Shown: piece by piece, positions 1-11,553 of the stretch
Position numbering within the stretch: position 1 is the stretch's first letter
Layout of the letters: every line of letters starts with the position of its first letter
Assembly (NCBI RefSeq): GCF_019320115.1
Contig: NC_089594.1
Coordinates: 21,660,055 to 21,724,054 of the forward strand
Direction of reading: 5' to 3'
Source of the DNA: Miscanthus floridulus
Lineage: Eukaryota > Streptophyta > Magnoliopsida > Poales > Poaceae
DNA length: 64,000 bases
Program-made: the position numbers and the translations under genes
The notes under the pieces: generated by a model
Databases searched by the model: none
Told to the model about the DNA's origin: nothing
What the model saw: only the letters and a program-made list of their open reading frames with translations

Positions 1-1
1 T

Positions 2-781
2 GCCAACTTCGCACAGTTTCAGGCTCGTCAGGACGAGTTCTAGCGGCAGCAGCAGCTCCTTCAGCACCAGCAGTTACTTATGCAGCAGCAGCTCATGGGA
101 TTCATGCAGCATGTAGTGACAGCCATTGGGGTCCCACTGCCACAGCCTTCGCCCCAGCTTGCACAGCCTGCTACCACTTCGATGACTCCAACAGTATAGC
201 CCATCGGGCTTCAGAGTCAGGGACAGCCTCCAGCTCAGTTTACTTCACCTCTTGTATAGGTGTCCCAGTGGTTAGCCTCACCTGGTGTTGTCCCGTAGTT
301 CACTCCTTATCACACAGGTTTCTCACCAGAGCAGACTTCCTCGCTATTCGTGCCTGAGACGTCAGCCTCCAGGAGTCTTAGAGCATCTTTCAGCGAGTTG
401 ACTGGCATGCCTACTCCGCCTCACATGCATACTGCCGGTCCGTCTACAGCAGCTCCAGCTATCATGACCACTTAGAGGCTCCCCTCGTCTGTCGCCTCAT
501 CAGATCCTACGACAGACATTCTAGCAGCTTCACAGGCAGCACCAGCCCCAGCTCAGACCTAGACCGCTTCAGCGACACTTCCTGCTATAGAGGGTCAGTC
601 AGTTCAGAGCTCAGGGTCAGATGATGATGACGCCCAGTTCCATCTTGCTCCACGTACTTCAGCGCCCGACTCGTCCGCTGTAGCCCCGCCGACTGACCCT
701 TAGGTTTTGGTATTTGACGCCAAAGGGGGAGAGGGTTTTGAGTATGTAGACTCAGGGGGAGCGAGTTTTAGGGGGGCCTAG
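2..781 (+). pseudogene. Degenerate 3' ORF of Copia element (Gln/Pro/Ser-rich), seven internal TAG stops
   Basis: One frame (codons starting at position 2) can be read from the window edge to TAG at 779-781. It is rich in Gln, Pro, Ser and Ala and has a poly-Gln start and an acidic DDDD stretch near 625. It is broken by seven stops at 41, 197, 257, 296, 473, 560 and 701. All seven are TAG, none TAA or TGA, and there is no frameshift. Each sits in a context where Gln (CAG) fits the surrounding composition. This looks like the extra ORF downstream of RNase H in SIRE-type elements; no function is assigned. Confidence 0.6.
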
Positions 782-1186
782 TTATCTAGTATTAGCTTAT
801 TATATATATTTGGAGTTTTATTTGTGTGATACACTATTACTTATGCATTCATGTGTTTACTTTTATGCATACTATTATATTTATGTGATAGTGCTATCTA
901 CATGATTGTGATATATGATGTGTGTGATTTATACTTTGCATTATCTATATGTCATATCACTTGTGTTATGCTCATTTGCTTTTGCTTCCGCGTTTATACT
1001 TCAAAGCAAATGAGCTTTGTGATTTGTACTCATGCTTAATTCATATCCTTTGAGTACATTGTGTTGGCTTGGGTCATATAAGCTTACCTAACACTTTTGT
1101 TCTTATCGACAAAAGCTTATATGAACCAAGCCCATCAAAAAACCTCACTCCATAACATACTCGAGGTGGTATTGTCATCAATCACC
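782..1186 (+). other. AT-rich 3' untranslated spacer of the Copia element
   Basis: Low-complexity T/A-rich sequence between the degenerate frame and the polypurine tract. It contains a possible hairpin around 1070-1130, where the decamer ATATAAGCTT is nearly mirrored by AAGCTTATAT on either side of a short loop. The only open frame (851-1039) is short and hydrophobic without family resemblance. I read this as element 3' UTR, not a gene. Confidence 0.45.
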
Positions 1187-1200
1187 AAAAAGGGGGAGAT

Positions 1201-2773
1201 TGAAAGCATCTAGGCCCCTAGTTGGATTTCGGTGATTAATGTCAATACAAGATTACTATGACTAACGTGTGTTTTGCAGAGGCAATTAAGTTAGGTCATG
1301 GTAATGGAGATCGATTGGGCAATCGAGGTTGTCATGCCCCTACGATGGAAATCATTTCAGTTTTCAAAGGATGGACGACAAGGTTAAGGATAACTAGTTC
1401 TAAGTGTCGATTAGAGTTGGAGAGACACTTAGAGTAGTTTAGGACTTTGTTTTTCCTTTGGCTATACTATTAAGGGGGGTATGAACGGGTAGCTTGACCT
1501 AGTTGAGTCTAGTGAGTTAGGTGTGGTGCACACTTGTTAAAACTAGCTCTAGGTAGCTCCTATGAATGCCTAAGATCCTTTGGAGCAAACTTCATTCACA
1601 TATGTTCGAAAGTTGGAAGTGAATGGAGGGTCAAATACTGACCGGACGCTGGCTCCGGTGCGACCAGACGCTGGCCGCAGGGTCTGGTCAGTTCATTTGA
1701 CCGAGGAGATCAAGTCTGGTGTGACCGGACGCTGGGAGGTCGTGTGACCGGACGCTGAGGGCCAGCGTCCGGTCGACTCCAGTAAGGGTCCAGACTTGAG
1801 AAAGTGCGACCAGACGCGTCCGGTCGATACTGACCGGACCCTGAGTATCCAGCGTCCGGTCGAGTACAGTAAGCATCCAAGAGCGACCGGACGCGTCCGG
1901 TCATTGCTGACCGGACCCTGACAGCGTCCGGTCATCACATGAAAACTGTTGTGCGGGTTGAACTGACCGGAGCGTCCGGTCAAAACGATTGGAGCGTCCG
2001 GTCGTCCTGCAGAAGCTCATAACGGTTAGTTTTTCAGGCTGCCTTATAAATAGAAGCTCCACTCGTGAGTGGAGTTACTTTTGCTCATTCCAACAGCTGA
2101 GAAACACGTTTGTGAGTGCCAAGAAGAGCAAGGTCCTAGTGAGGTGTTTGTGATTTGAGAATCCAAGAGAGTAGCCTCACTAGCAAATCAAGAGTAGCAA
2201 AGTGTACATCCATCTTCTCATTAGGCTTCGCGTGGTCAAGTGAGAGTTCGTGCTTGTTACTCTTGGTGATCGCCATCACCTAGACGGCTTGGTGGTGATT
2301 GGGAGTTTGGTGTTCACCCGGCGGAGCTTGTGGGTGACCCAACTCAAGTTGTGAGCGGCTTTGGGTGATTCACCGTGACGGAGTGTCGAAGAATCAACCC
2401 GTAGAGAGCACTTGATCCTTGCGCGGATCAAGGGGGAGCTACACCCTTGCGCGGGTGCTCCAACGAGGACTAGTGGGGAGTGGCGACTCTCCGATACCTC
2501 GGTAAAACATCGCCGCGTTCCTTTCTCTCACTATTCACTTTGAGCACTTACTTTGAGTATTTACCTTGAGCAATTCAATACTTGTTTTACATCCATAGAA
2601 TTGCTTGCTAGAGTAAGTTTGGAACATAGGTTGCGAGTTCGTTGTGCATTAGTTTGATAGAAACACTTTTCTAGGCACAAGGGATTAATTGGGCTATCCG
2701 TAGGATTTGACTATTGCAAGAGAATTTAGAATTAACCCAATTCACCCCCCTCTTGGGCATCTTGATCCTTTCA
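1201..2773 (+). repeat. 3' LTR of the Copia element (1,573 bp)
   Basis: Begins directly after the polypurine tract with TGAAAGCATC and ends ATCCTTTCA; the six-base terminal inverted repeat TGAAAG/CTTTCA defines both ends. A TATA-like TTATAAATAG at about 2045 follows the GC-rich repeat block and is a plausible U3/R promoter. Downstream text matches the R/U5 style of this family. No second LTR is visible, so insertion age cannot be estimated here. Confidence 0.8.
1638..2008 (+). repeat. Short direct and inverted repeat array (GACCGGACGC / GCGTCCGGTC) in LTR U3
   Basis: The decamer GACCGGACGC and its reverse complement GCGTCCGGTC recur many times within about 370 bp, often followed by TGG or CAG. 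Direct and inverted copies alternate, so the stretch can fold into many hairpins. It is much more GC-rich and CpG-rich than its surroundings and lies just upstream of the TATA-like box, a position suggesting enhancer-like U3 repeats. Role is inference. Confidence 0.8.
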
Positions 2774-3640
2774 AGATGAAAATTATTAGGTGGAGAGAAA
2801 TTTGATCTTTTGAATATTACAACAAATATGTCAGTGCGTTGCAACGGGTTTATGGAAAACAATGACGATAATGGTACATATCTATTTATGTTTTATTATT
2901 TTTTATATAAGATTTAAAAGCTATATTTATCTATGATCACCATGATATCCATACTATAAGTTAATGTTACCAATATTATATACCGAATTAAAATACAATC
3001 TTATTATATTTTTTCATGTAAAGACAAAAAAATTTGTTAATCATAGATATATATCATAACACATAACTTCAATTTTCAATATTATCCAATTGTTTGATTA
3101 GTTAGAGAATCTATTGATCTAATTTTAATAAAAATAAGATTTATTTTAAATCGTAACTATATCAACAAATTAGCAACGGAGAGAGTGGATTGCAGTTATT
3201 ATTTGTTTCATATATGTATGAGAAAAAATATATAGGACACGGCAAAATACTAAAAAGGAAAAGTTATGAACGCGGACTCCGTGTAGAAGCATAAGAAAAA
3301 AACCAAATCTACAGGAAAAAAATTCAGACACGATGTGCTAAAGAGAAAGAAATTACAATCGCATTTAAAAAAGAAATAATCATGGACCCGTGATGGTGAT
3401 GGACTTCAAATTCTAGACGTGGAGGGAAAAAATCTAAAAAAAAGAATAGCGTGGGAGGAAAACATTTATTTGGTAGCTCATGAGTCCGAATCACATATAT
3501 GACCTAATATATTTTAGAATCGAACTCTATATCACGTTAGACAAGAGCTATATACTAACACATATGAGCATGGAATCGGACTCTGTATGAGCATGCTATT
3601 GAGAGTTCAGGGCTTCCTATAGCCCCAGCTCAAACACCAG
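2774..3640. other. AT-rich intergenic sequence, no gene seen
   Basis: Very AT-rich with short A runs. The phrase GCGTTGCAACGGGTTTATGG near 2835 resembles a motif common in short grass repeats. No coding frame, RNA gene or clear element boundary is visible. Confidence 0.5.
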
Positions 3641-4230
3641 TTGATCCGACCAAACCAGCTAGTCACCCAGCAACCCTCCCCGGCCCATCTCGGCCCACCT
3701 AGCCACGCCGGCCCATCCCCAAAACCCTAATCACAGGACGCCCCCACCCAGCCGCCAGCCCGCCACCCGCCCTTCCCCAACCCCTACCGGCGGCGGCCCC
3801 CACCCACATCCAAACCGGCTGCTGGCGGCGCTCTTCTCCTCTCCAGCAGCGGCGGCACAGGGGACATGGGCGCGACGGCGCCGCCCTCTTCCCCTCCTGC
3901 GACGGCGGCTTCCACTCCAGCCTGCGACGACCCTCCCACGCCCCGACGGCCGATGGCTTCCCCATCGCGACGACTTCCGCGGCCCTCCCCCACCCCTACG
4001 GCGACTGCGGCGGCCCTCCCAGCCCCCACCCGATGGCGGTCGAGGTGGCGCTCCTGGCCTGCGCGGATGGAGCACCTCGGCGGCGGCCCCCTTCCCCTCC
4101 CGCGGCGGCGCCCTCCTCGGGGCCATCCACGCAGTGTCCTCGGTGCGGCTCCTCCCGGCTACCTCCCGAGTTCTAGCGGCGCCGGCGACCCCTCACCTTT
4201 CGTACTCAACGGTATTACTCACTGCTTCTC
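3641..4230. other. CpG-rich segment resembling a captured 5' gene fragment
   Basis: A sharp rise in GC and CpG content inside AT-rich sequence. It holds Ala/Pro/Ser-rich open frames on both strands (for example 3866-4291 plus), the composition of grass first exons, and an AAAACCCTAA-type 5' UTR motif at about 3721. No conserved domain is recognisable. About 30 bases upstream (3608) the sequence CAGGGCTTCCTATAGCCCC resembles the terminal motif of the neighbouring foldback element, so this may be gene-derived cargo of a DNA transposon. A decayed promoter and first exon is the alternative. Confidence 0.4.
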
Positions 4231-6965
4231 TTCCCCTTTAGTTTCAGTTTCGAAATTGTTCCCATCCTCACGTGAGATTTTGTTTCTGTGATTTTGTGAT
4301 CTCTTAATCTCCATTTTAAATCCGTGAGATTACTCACTGCTTCTCCTTTCATTTCTACTAACTATTATCTTTGTTGGCGTTCTGTATTTTCGGTCATCCA
4401 AATCAGAGGCCGGAGCTGCTAGCGCCGAAGACCGGCGTGCTGCAGTCTGGTGATGGCAGAAAAGCATGGCACAGTGGTGGTTGTCCCTGGATGCTGGAGC
4501 GAGCTCTCACGTCGGCCATGTTTCAGGAGTGGAGCAGCGGCTACTAGTCCAGTATTTTGTTGTTTTGGTGAGCTCCTTGTTCGAGGATGTATAGATACAG
4601 ACTATATGCTTAGGATTTTGAATCATGTCGTCAACCACTATATGTTTCTTTTTATACATTGTTGGAAAAAAATCTATGCATTATTGGAGTATATTTCTAT
4701 ACATTATCAGAGCACATTTCTATACATTATTGTTGGCTGCAGGTGAAGCGGCATCACTAATTGCTAAGGATCTTCTGGTGGCCATGTACTGCCCCCCCTC
4801 GGCGGCATCTACAGTGACCGTAATGGCCCCTGCCTTCCACCCGGCGGCACCCCCTGCCACGACGCCCCTTCCCTCTACCCTGCCGACGGTGACGACCGCC
4901 CCTTCTCCTTGCGGATCCAACCTTGCCTTTCGCCTGGGTCGCAGCAAGGTTTTATGTGCATTTTATTTTTTATTTCTATGCATCTTGAACCAACCGTGTA
5001 AGCAAGCAACCACTGGTTTTTGCATGAACAAGAATGGTTTCTATGCAGTCGAGAGGAAGCAGTTGCTTCTTAAGCCATAGTTGTGCCATGTTTTGATTCG
5101 ATTTGGTCGCAGCATTGTAGGAACATGGGGTTGCGGCAAATGAAGAGCTAGCAATGCAAGCAAGCATGGTTTTCTATGCAATATTGATGCCTCCATTTAG
5201 AGACAAATTGTTTATGTGCTTGCATACATAAGTTTCTATGCATAGTAATTATGATTCAGTGCAGGTTTTTAAAAAACTAGATTAATAATGATTCTCGTAG
5301 TTTGTTTTCATGTACTTTGATTTTTTATTTTCTATGCTTCTTGAGCCAACCGTGTAAGCAAGAAATCATCTAGAATTCTATACACTGTTGGAGCACACTT
5401 TATACATTGTTGGAACACAATTTTATACATTGTTGGAGTACATTTATATTTAATGTTGGAACACATTTCTATACATTGTATTAACAGTTATCCATGCATT
5501 CTTGGAACACTTATATACATCATTGGATGACATTTCTATACTTTGTTGTTACAAATTTCTATACAATTATCAATAATGGCTCTTGCAGTTTGTTTTCATG
5601 TACTTTGATTGTATGATCTGTTGGTCACATCCTGCAATCTATAAATTTTTCTAGATTTTTTTGTGATGATTTTTGCATTAATGTAGCTGACATTAATTTT
5701 ACCAATAGGTTTCTGTGCCTGCTAAACGATATTTCTATGCCTTACCCTGTAAGGTTTATGTGCCTATTAAAACATTTTTGTATGCCTTTTTTTTGCCATT
5801 GTAAGGTTTCTACTCCTGCTAAAATATGTTTCTATTCCTATCTTGCCGCTGTAATGTTTTGCGCCTACTAAAACATGTTTCTATGCCTTTTTGTTGTGAT
5901 GTAGGATGGCTACAATGAATTCCTCTCCATTTGGTGTTGAAGGGCGACGGTGGCTCAGACAAAGCACAAGGCTTGCGCCGTTCACGACTTCCTTGCCTTG
6001 CGGCGATGGCGTAGTGTGATCTTGATGTAGTTGATGGGTTAATGTAAAAAGTTGATGTCACAACAAATTTTGACACATTGTTGGAGCAGTTATCCATGCA
6101 CTTCTACACAGTTTAATACATTATTGGAGCACTTTTCTACGCTTTGTTAGAACACTTCGACATATATTGTTGGAACAATTATTTGTACGCTTCGACACAA
6201 TTCTATACATTGTTGGTACGCAATTCTATATATTGTTGGGACACAATTATATACATTGTTAGAGTAGTCTGTAAATTTTTACACAATTGTGTACACTGCT
6301 CGAACATAATTCTATACATTGTTGGTGCATATTTTTATTTAATGTTGGAACACATTTCTATACATTGTAGGAATAGTTATCCATGTAGCTGACATTTCTA
6401 TCCATTGCTGGATGACATTTTTATTCATGTAGCTGACATTAATTTCAAAAATAGTTTTCTACTCCTGCTAAATCAGTGAGAAGCATGTTGTGAGATGGGA
6501 TCATTATGGATAGTCTACCCTAGTGGGTAGTGTTTTATATGTTTGTATGCATTGTTCCTCTATTAAATAAACATCACCTAGAGGAAAGCACAGTGTGGGT
6601 GGGTAGTTACAATGTTCGATATAATAACCCCCTAGTGGGAAGGGTTTCACGGGTTTCTAAGCATTGTTCCTCTATTAAATAATCATCCTCTGGTGGAATG
6701 TCCATCTCGTAGAGAGGTTTTTATGCGATAACAAAATTAATTTTTATTCATCAAACTATTATTTTTTATGCAATGTCGGTGCAAAAATGTTTCTACGTAT
6801 CTTACCATTGATTCTATGAATCTGATTGTCCATCACGTGCTATTTTTCAAATTTCAAATTTCGGAGAAGACGAGATCATCTCTATGTTTTTAGACTTGTG
6901 GTCTCCATGTTCTACGCATTGTTCCCATATTAATTATACTTCTCCATATTAGGAAGCATGATGCT
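4231..6965 (+). repeat. Partial copy of the 7-11.4 kb foldback repeat family
   Basis: Shares the building blocks of the right arm of the adjacent foldback in the same order and orientation. First come 'aaacatgtttctatgcctt' and 'gatgtaggatgg' blocks (about 5700-5920, compare 9180-9290). Then comes a run of roughly 20-bp units around 'ctatacattgttgg' (about 4650-4740, 5380-5560, 6040-6420; compare 9690-9890). Last is a 'tgcaatgtcggtgcaaaaa' block with the motif 'caaatttcaaattt' (about 6765-6960; compare 9931-10350). Open frames here translate the repeat units and are not genes. Confidence 0.6.
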
Positions 6966-8303
6966 GGTCGAGGGCCCAGGGCTACAAATAGCTATTGGAA
7001 GCCCCACCCAGCCACCCCACCCAGCCCCCACAAAGCTGACGCGCACGCAGGTGGGGGCCCATGGGGACCCAACCGATCGGACGCATAAAATCCTAGGTCC
7101 GGCTGCGCTGAAATGTTTTTAGCGCGACGATACATAAAATCTAGTGGTTGCATAAATTAAAATCAATTTGTTACCGTATAAAAACCTCTCCGCAAGTGGG
7201 ACGTCTGATAGCAGCTGACGCAGGCTGACACATGCATGCATGTGTGCGTCCACTCTAATCTCTTCTATTTTTTCGCGATAATTTCTCAACAAAACATCCG
7301 ATTCAAAACTGGTTTTCACCATTGAACTCCTGACATTTTTGTGCACGATTCAAGATCCATTATGAATATATTTTTTGAAAAAATTTAAAATTCATAAATT
7401 TGTGCATTAAGATATAGAGTTTTATGTTGTCGTCTGTGCATAGAATCTTGTGAGGGAGAGCATAAAAGCATGGAGACGATCTTGTCTTCTCTAAAATTTG
7501 AAATTTGAATCATGGCACATGATGGCCGATTGGATGCATAGAACATGGAGATCGCAAAGCGTAAAACATGGAGACGATCTCGTCCTCTCGAAATTTTGAA
7601 ATTTGAATCGTGGCACATGATGGACGATTGGATGCACAAAATCAATGGTCAAGATGCGCAGAAAAGTTTTTGGCGCTGACATTGCATAGATTAGTGGTTG
7701 GATGAATAAAATTTTAATTTGTTACCACGTAAAATCCTCTATGCGAGATGAACATTCCACTTGACACAAACGTGATTGCCACCACAAAAAGATCATGCTT
7801 CACACTATAGGGTTGTATAATTAATATGGGAACAATGCATAGAAGATGGAGACCGCAAGCATAAAACATGGAGACAATCTCGTCTTCTCCAAAATTTAAA
7901 ATTTGAAAAATAACAAGTGATGAACGATCGGATTTGTAGAATCAATGGTTAAGATGCGCAGAAACATTTTTGGCACCGATATTGCATCGAAATTAGTAGT
8001 TAGATAAATAAAAATTAATTTTCTTACTGCATAAAAATTAGTGTTCCAACAATGTATAAAATTGCATACCAACAATGTATAGAATTATGTAGAAGCACAT
8101 AGGTAATTGTTCCAACAATGTATGTCGAAGTGTTCTAACAATGTATAGAAGAGTGCTCCAACCATGTATACAATTGTGTAGAATTGCACAGATAACTGCT
8201 CCAACAATGTATACAAATTTGTTGCAACAATGTATAGAATACATACCAAGTTACAGTTTAGCCATGCATAGAAACTTATGCACATAATCATAAGAACACA
8301 AAA

Positions 8304-8655
8304 TCAACAAACAAAATCAATGCTAACAGCCACCATGGGGAGGTAGGGGAGGGGAGGATGCACCATCAGGTGGGAGGGAGAGGGGGTGACGTGGAGGCCA
8401 TGCGCATATCCACCATTGGGAGGTCGGGCCACCGGTTGTGGAGGGGGTGGCTGCGTGTCGTCGGTCATGGACGGGTTTGCTGCACGCCGTTGTTTGGGAA
8501 GGGGGTGGCCGCGTGCCGCCGGTCGGTGGAGCGGGGATCCGATGCCGCCACAGCAGGGGGTATTGGGGCTGACGAGGGGCAAGGGAAAGCCGCACAGAAA
8601 CATCCTTCCAACCATCCTACATCACAACAAAGGCATATAAACATGTTTTAGCAGG
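8304..8655. repeat. GC-rich cassette, left arm of foldback
   Basis: GC-rich block inside an AT-rich arm, the inverted partner of about 9245-9600. Both copies keep similar open translations: the minus-strand frame at 9247-9540 and the plus-strand frame at 8358-8651 share segments such as GKGVAAC and KHPSNHPTSQQR. Similarity between mirrored copies is expected from the inverted repeat and does not by itself show coding. It could be transduplicated gene sequence; no family recognised. Confidence 0.5.
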
Positions 8656-9244
8656 CGCAAAAACCTTACAGTGGCAAAGAAAGGCAAAGAAACATGTTTA
8701 GTTACGCGCATAAATCTTACAGCGGCAAGAAAGACATGTAAACATGTTTTTGCAGACACAAAAATCTATTATGGTCCCAACCCAAACCTTGCTTGTCACT
8801 TGGGTGAATGTATAATTAATAGAGAAACAATTTTACACAATTCTATACATTGTTGGTACACAATTCTATAAATTGTTCTATGCATTGTTTGGGTTGGGCC
8901 GTCACAATCCTGGTACAATAATCCCCTAGAAGGGAGGGGGGGTTTAGGTTCTATGCGCTGTTCCTATATTAATTATACGTCCCTAGAGTGAGAATAATGG
9001 TTTGTGTTGGGGTTGTCATGGTTTTGGATAAAATAATCCCCCACAGGGGAGGGTTTTTATTGCGTTCTATGCATTGTTTCTCTATTAATTATACATTCGC
9101 CCAAGTGGGAGGCAAGGTTTGGGTTGGGACCATAATAGATTTTTGTGCTTGCAAAAACATGTGTCTTTCTTGCTGTTGTAAGGTTTTTGCGCGTACTAAA
9201 ACATGTTTCTATGCCTTTCTTTGCCACTGTAAGGTTTCGGCGAC

Positions 9245-9600
9245 TGCTAAAACATGTTTCTATACCTTTGTTGGGATGTAGGATGGTTGGAAGGATGTTT
9301 CTGTGCGGCCTCTCCATCTCCCTCGTCGGCCCCAATACCCCTTGCTATGGCAGCATCGGATCCCTGCTCCACCGACATGTGGCACGCGGCCACCCCCTTC
9401 CCAATCAGTGGTGTGCGGCAAACCCGTCCATGACCAGCAGAACGCGGCCAATCCTCCATGACCGATAGCACGTGGCCACCCCCTACACGATCGGTGGCCC
9501 AACCTCCCAATGGTGGATTTGCTCGTGGCCTCCACATCACCCGCTGTCCCTTCCACCCGACGACACATCCTCCCCTCCCCTACCTCCCAATGGTGGTTGC
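9245..9600. repeat. GC-rich cassette, right arm of foldback
   Basis: Inverted partner of 8304-8655, diverged by scattered substitutions and small indels. It is followed on the right by the 'tatacattgttgg' repeats, as its partner is preceded by them. No domain is recognised. Confidence 0.5.
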
Positions 9601-9930
9601 TTGCTTTGATTTTGTTTGTTGATTTTGTGTTATTATGCTTGTGTGCATAAGTTTCTATGCATGGCTAAATTGTAACTGTGTATGTATTGTTTATATTGTT
9701 ACAACAAATTTGTATACATTATTGGATCAGTTATCTGTGCACTTCTATACACTTATATACATGGTGGGAGCACTCTTTTATGTATTGTTAGAACACTTAG
9801 ACATACATTGTTGGAACAATTATCTGTGCGCTTCTACACAATTCTATACATTGTTGGTACATAATTCTATACATTGTTGGAACACTAATTTCTATGCGGT
9901 AAGAAAATTAATTTTTATTCATCTAACTAC

Positions 9931-11215
9931 TAATTGCTATGCAATGTCGGCGCCAAAAATGTTTCTGCGTATCTTGACCATTGACTCTATGAATCCTATC
10001 GCCCATCACTTGCTATTTTTTCAAATTTCAATTTTTAGAGAAGATGAGGTCTCCGTGTTTTACGCTTGCAATTTCCATGTTGTATGCATTATTCCCATGT
10101 TAAATATATGTCCCCATAGTGGGAAGATGATGTTGGTGGAGGCAATCACGATTGTGGAATATCCATCTCGCGGAGAGGTTTTTACGCGGTAACATAATTA
10201 ATTTATTCATCCAACCACTAATTTCTATGCAACGTCGGCGCCAAAAACTTTTCTGTGCATGTTGACCATTGATTATATGTATCCAATCAACCATCACTTG
10301 CCATGATTCAGATTTCAAATTTTAGAGAAGACGAGATCGTCTCCATGTTTTTATGCTTGCGGTCTCCATGTTCTATGCATTTTCCCATGTTAATTATACA
10401 CCCTCATAGTGGGAAGCATGATGTTGGTGGAGGCAATCACAGTTATGTTAGGTTTAATGTCCATTTTATGGAGAGGTTTTTACATGGTAACAAAATTAGT
10501 TTTTATTCATCCAACCGCTAATTTCTATGCAACGTCGGTGCAAAAACCTTTCTACGTATCTTGGTTCTATGCATCCAATTGGCCATCACGTGTCATGATT
10601 AAAATTTCAAATTTTGGAGAAGACAAAATCGTCTCCATGTTTTACGCTTGCGGTCTCCATATTCTATGCATTGTTCCCATGTTAATTATACACCCCTATA
10701 GTGGAAAGCATGATGTTGTGGAGGCAATCACGGTTGTGTTAGGTGAAATGTCCATCTCACGGAGAGGTTTTTATGCGGTAACAAAATTAATTTTTATTCA
10801 TCCAACTACTAATTTCTATGCAACGTCGGTGCAAAAAACTTTTTTGCGCATCTTGACCATTCTTTCTATGCATCCAATCGGCCATCATGTGCCGTGATTC
10901 AAATTTCAAATTTATGAATTTTAAATTTTTTCAAAAACAATATACACAATGGATCTTGAATCGTGCACAAACATATCAGGGGTTCAATGGTGAAAGCCGT
11001 TTTTGAATCGGATGCTTCATTGAGGAATTATAATGAAAAAAACGAAAGAGATTAGATTGTATGTGCGCATGCATGCATGCATCAGCTTTGTCAGGTTGTA
11101 TCAGCTGGAAGTCCTACTTGTGCGAGAGGTTTCTATGTGGTAACGAATTAATTTTAAATCATCCAACTACTGATTTCTATGCAACATCGCGATAAAAACT
11201 TTCCAACGCAGCTTG
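9931..11215 (+). repeat. Tandem units of about 290-300 bp in right foldback arm
   Basis: The phrase 'tttctatgcaacgtcgg' or a close variant recurs near 9931, 10221, 10520, 10810 and 11175, giving spacings of about 290, 299, 290 and 365 bases. Each unit continues with 'catcttgaccatt', 'caaatttcaaatttt', 'gagaagacgagatcgtctcc', 'ttcccatgttaattata' and 'ggagaggtttttatgcggta'. The left arm carries fewer, inverted units (about 7400-8036), so the arms differ in copy number. Confidence 0.75.
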
Positions 11216-11361
11216 ACATGGGATTTTATGCATTCGAATCAGCTGAGTCCGCAGGGTCCCCACATGCACGTGCGCGTCAGCTCCACGGACCTAAATGGTT
11301 GGGCTGGGTGGGGTGGCTGGCTGGGGCTCTCTGTTAGCTATTGGAAGCCTCGGGCTCCCAA

Positions 11362-11506
11362 TGGCTATATATATATATGTGTGTGTGTGTTTGGACAAAA
11401 AAACTCTCCATTGTCCGATAGTTAGGAGAAGGTGAACGAAAAAATGAATGGATGAAAAAAATGGTTGGAAATTTTGCCTCTTTATTATTAGGTATAGATT
11501 AGATAA
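11362..11506. other. Flank between foldback and LINE; (TA)n(TG)n tract and LINE 5' target-site copy
   Basis: Holds a short TATATA/TGTGTG tract (11368-11391) and, at 11490-11499, AGGTATAGAT followed by TAGATA. The same AGGTATAGAT occurs at 27386-27395 just beyond the LINE 3' end, so this is read as the 5' copy of the LINE target-site duplication. Confidence 0.55.
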
Positions 11507-11553
11507 CTATAGCAACACTGGATAGTATCTTTCACACATCACACGTTCGTGAG

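Larger units (their letters stand above)
1..2773 (+). mobile_element. SIRE/Maximus-type Ty1/Copia retrotransposon, 3' part only
   Basis: The window opens inside the 3' internal part of an LTR retrotransposon and runs through its complete 3' LTR. The order is degenerate Gln/Pro/Ser-rich frame, AT-rich spacer, polypurine tract AAAAAGGGGGAGAT (1187-1200), then an LTR that starts TGAAAG and ends CTTTCA. The 5' LTR and gag-pol lie left of the window, so the target-site duplication cannot be tested; the five bases after the LTR are agatg. Family assignment rests on the long, late, non-pol frame and the LTR style known from SIRE/Maximus Copia elements of grasses; no reverse transcriptase is in view. 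Confidence 0.75.
6970..11361. mobile_element. Large foldback (long inverted-repeat) DNA element, about 4.4 kb
   Basis: The left half (about 6970-8860) reads as an imperfect reverse complement of the right half (about 9060-11361), with a centre of about 200 bases near 8,960. Outer ends match as inverted copies: GGGCTACAAATAGCTATTGG with CCCCACCCAGCCACCCCACC on the left, and the complementary GGTGGGGTGG, TAGCTATTGG and GGGCTCCC on the right. Inner blocks pair in mirrored order, including the GC-rich cassettes, the 'tatacattgttgg' runs and the 'atcttgaatcgtgcac' block (7345, 10,955). I find no convincing target-site duplication and no transposase. It fits a foldback or Mutator-like non-autonomous transposon; the superfamily is not determined. 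Confidence 0.7.

Noticed and set aside
3731..4291. Ala/Pro-rich frames at 3.7-4.3 kb as an intact gene
   Set aside because: Open on both strands because of GC content, no domain, and no supported downstream exons; kept only as a possible captured fragment.
7119..7682. Minus-strand frames in the foldback as small proteins
   Set aside because: They follow the tandem repeat units and recur in inverted form on the other arm.
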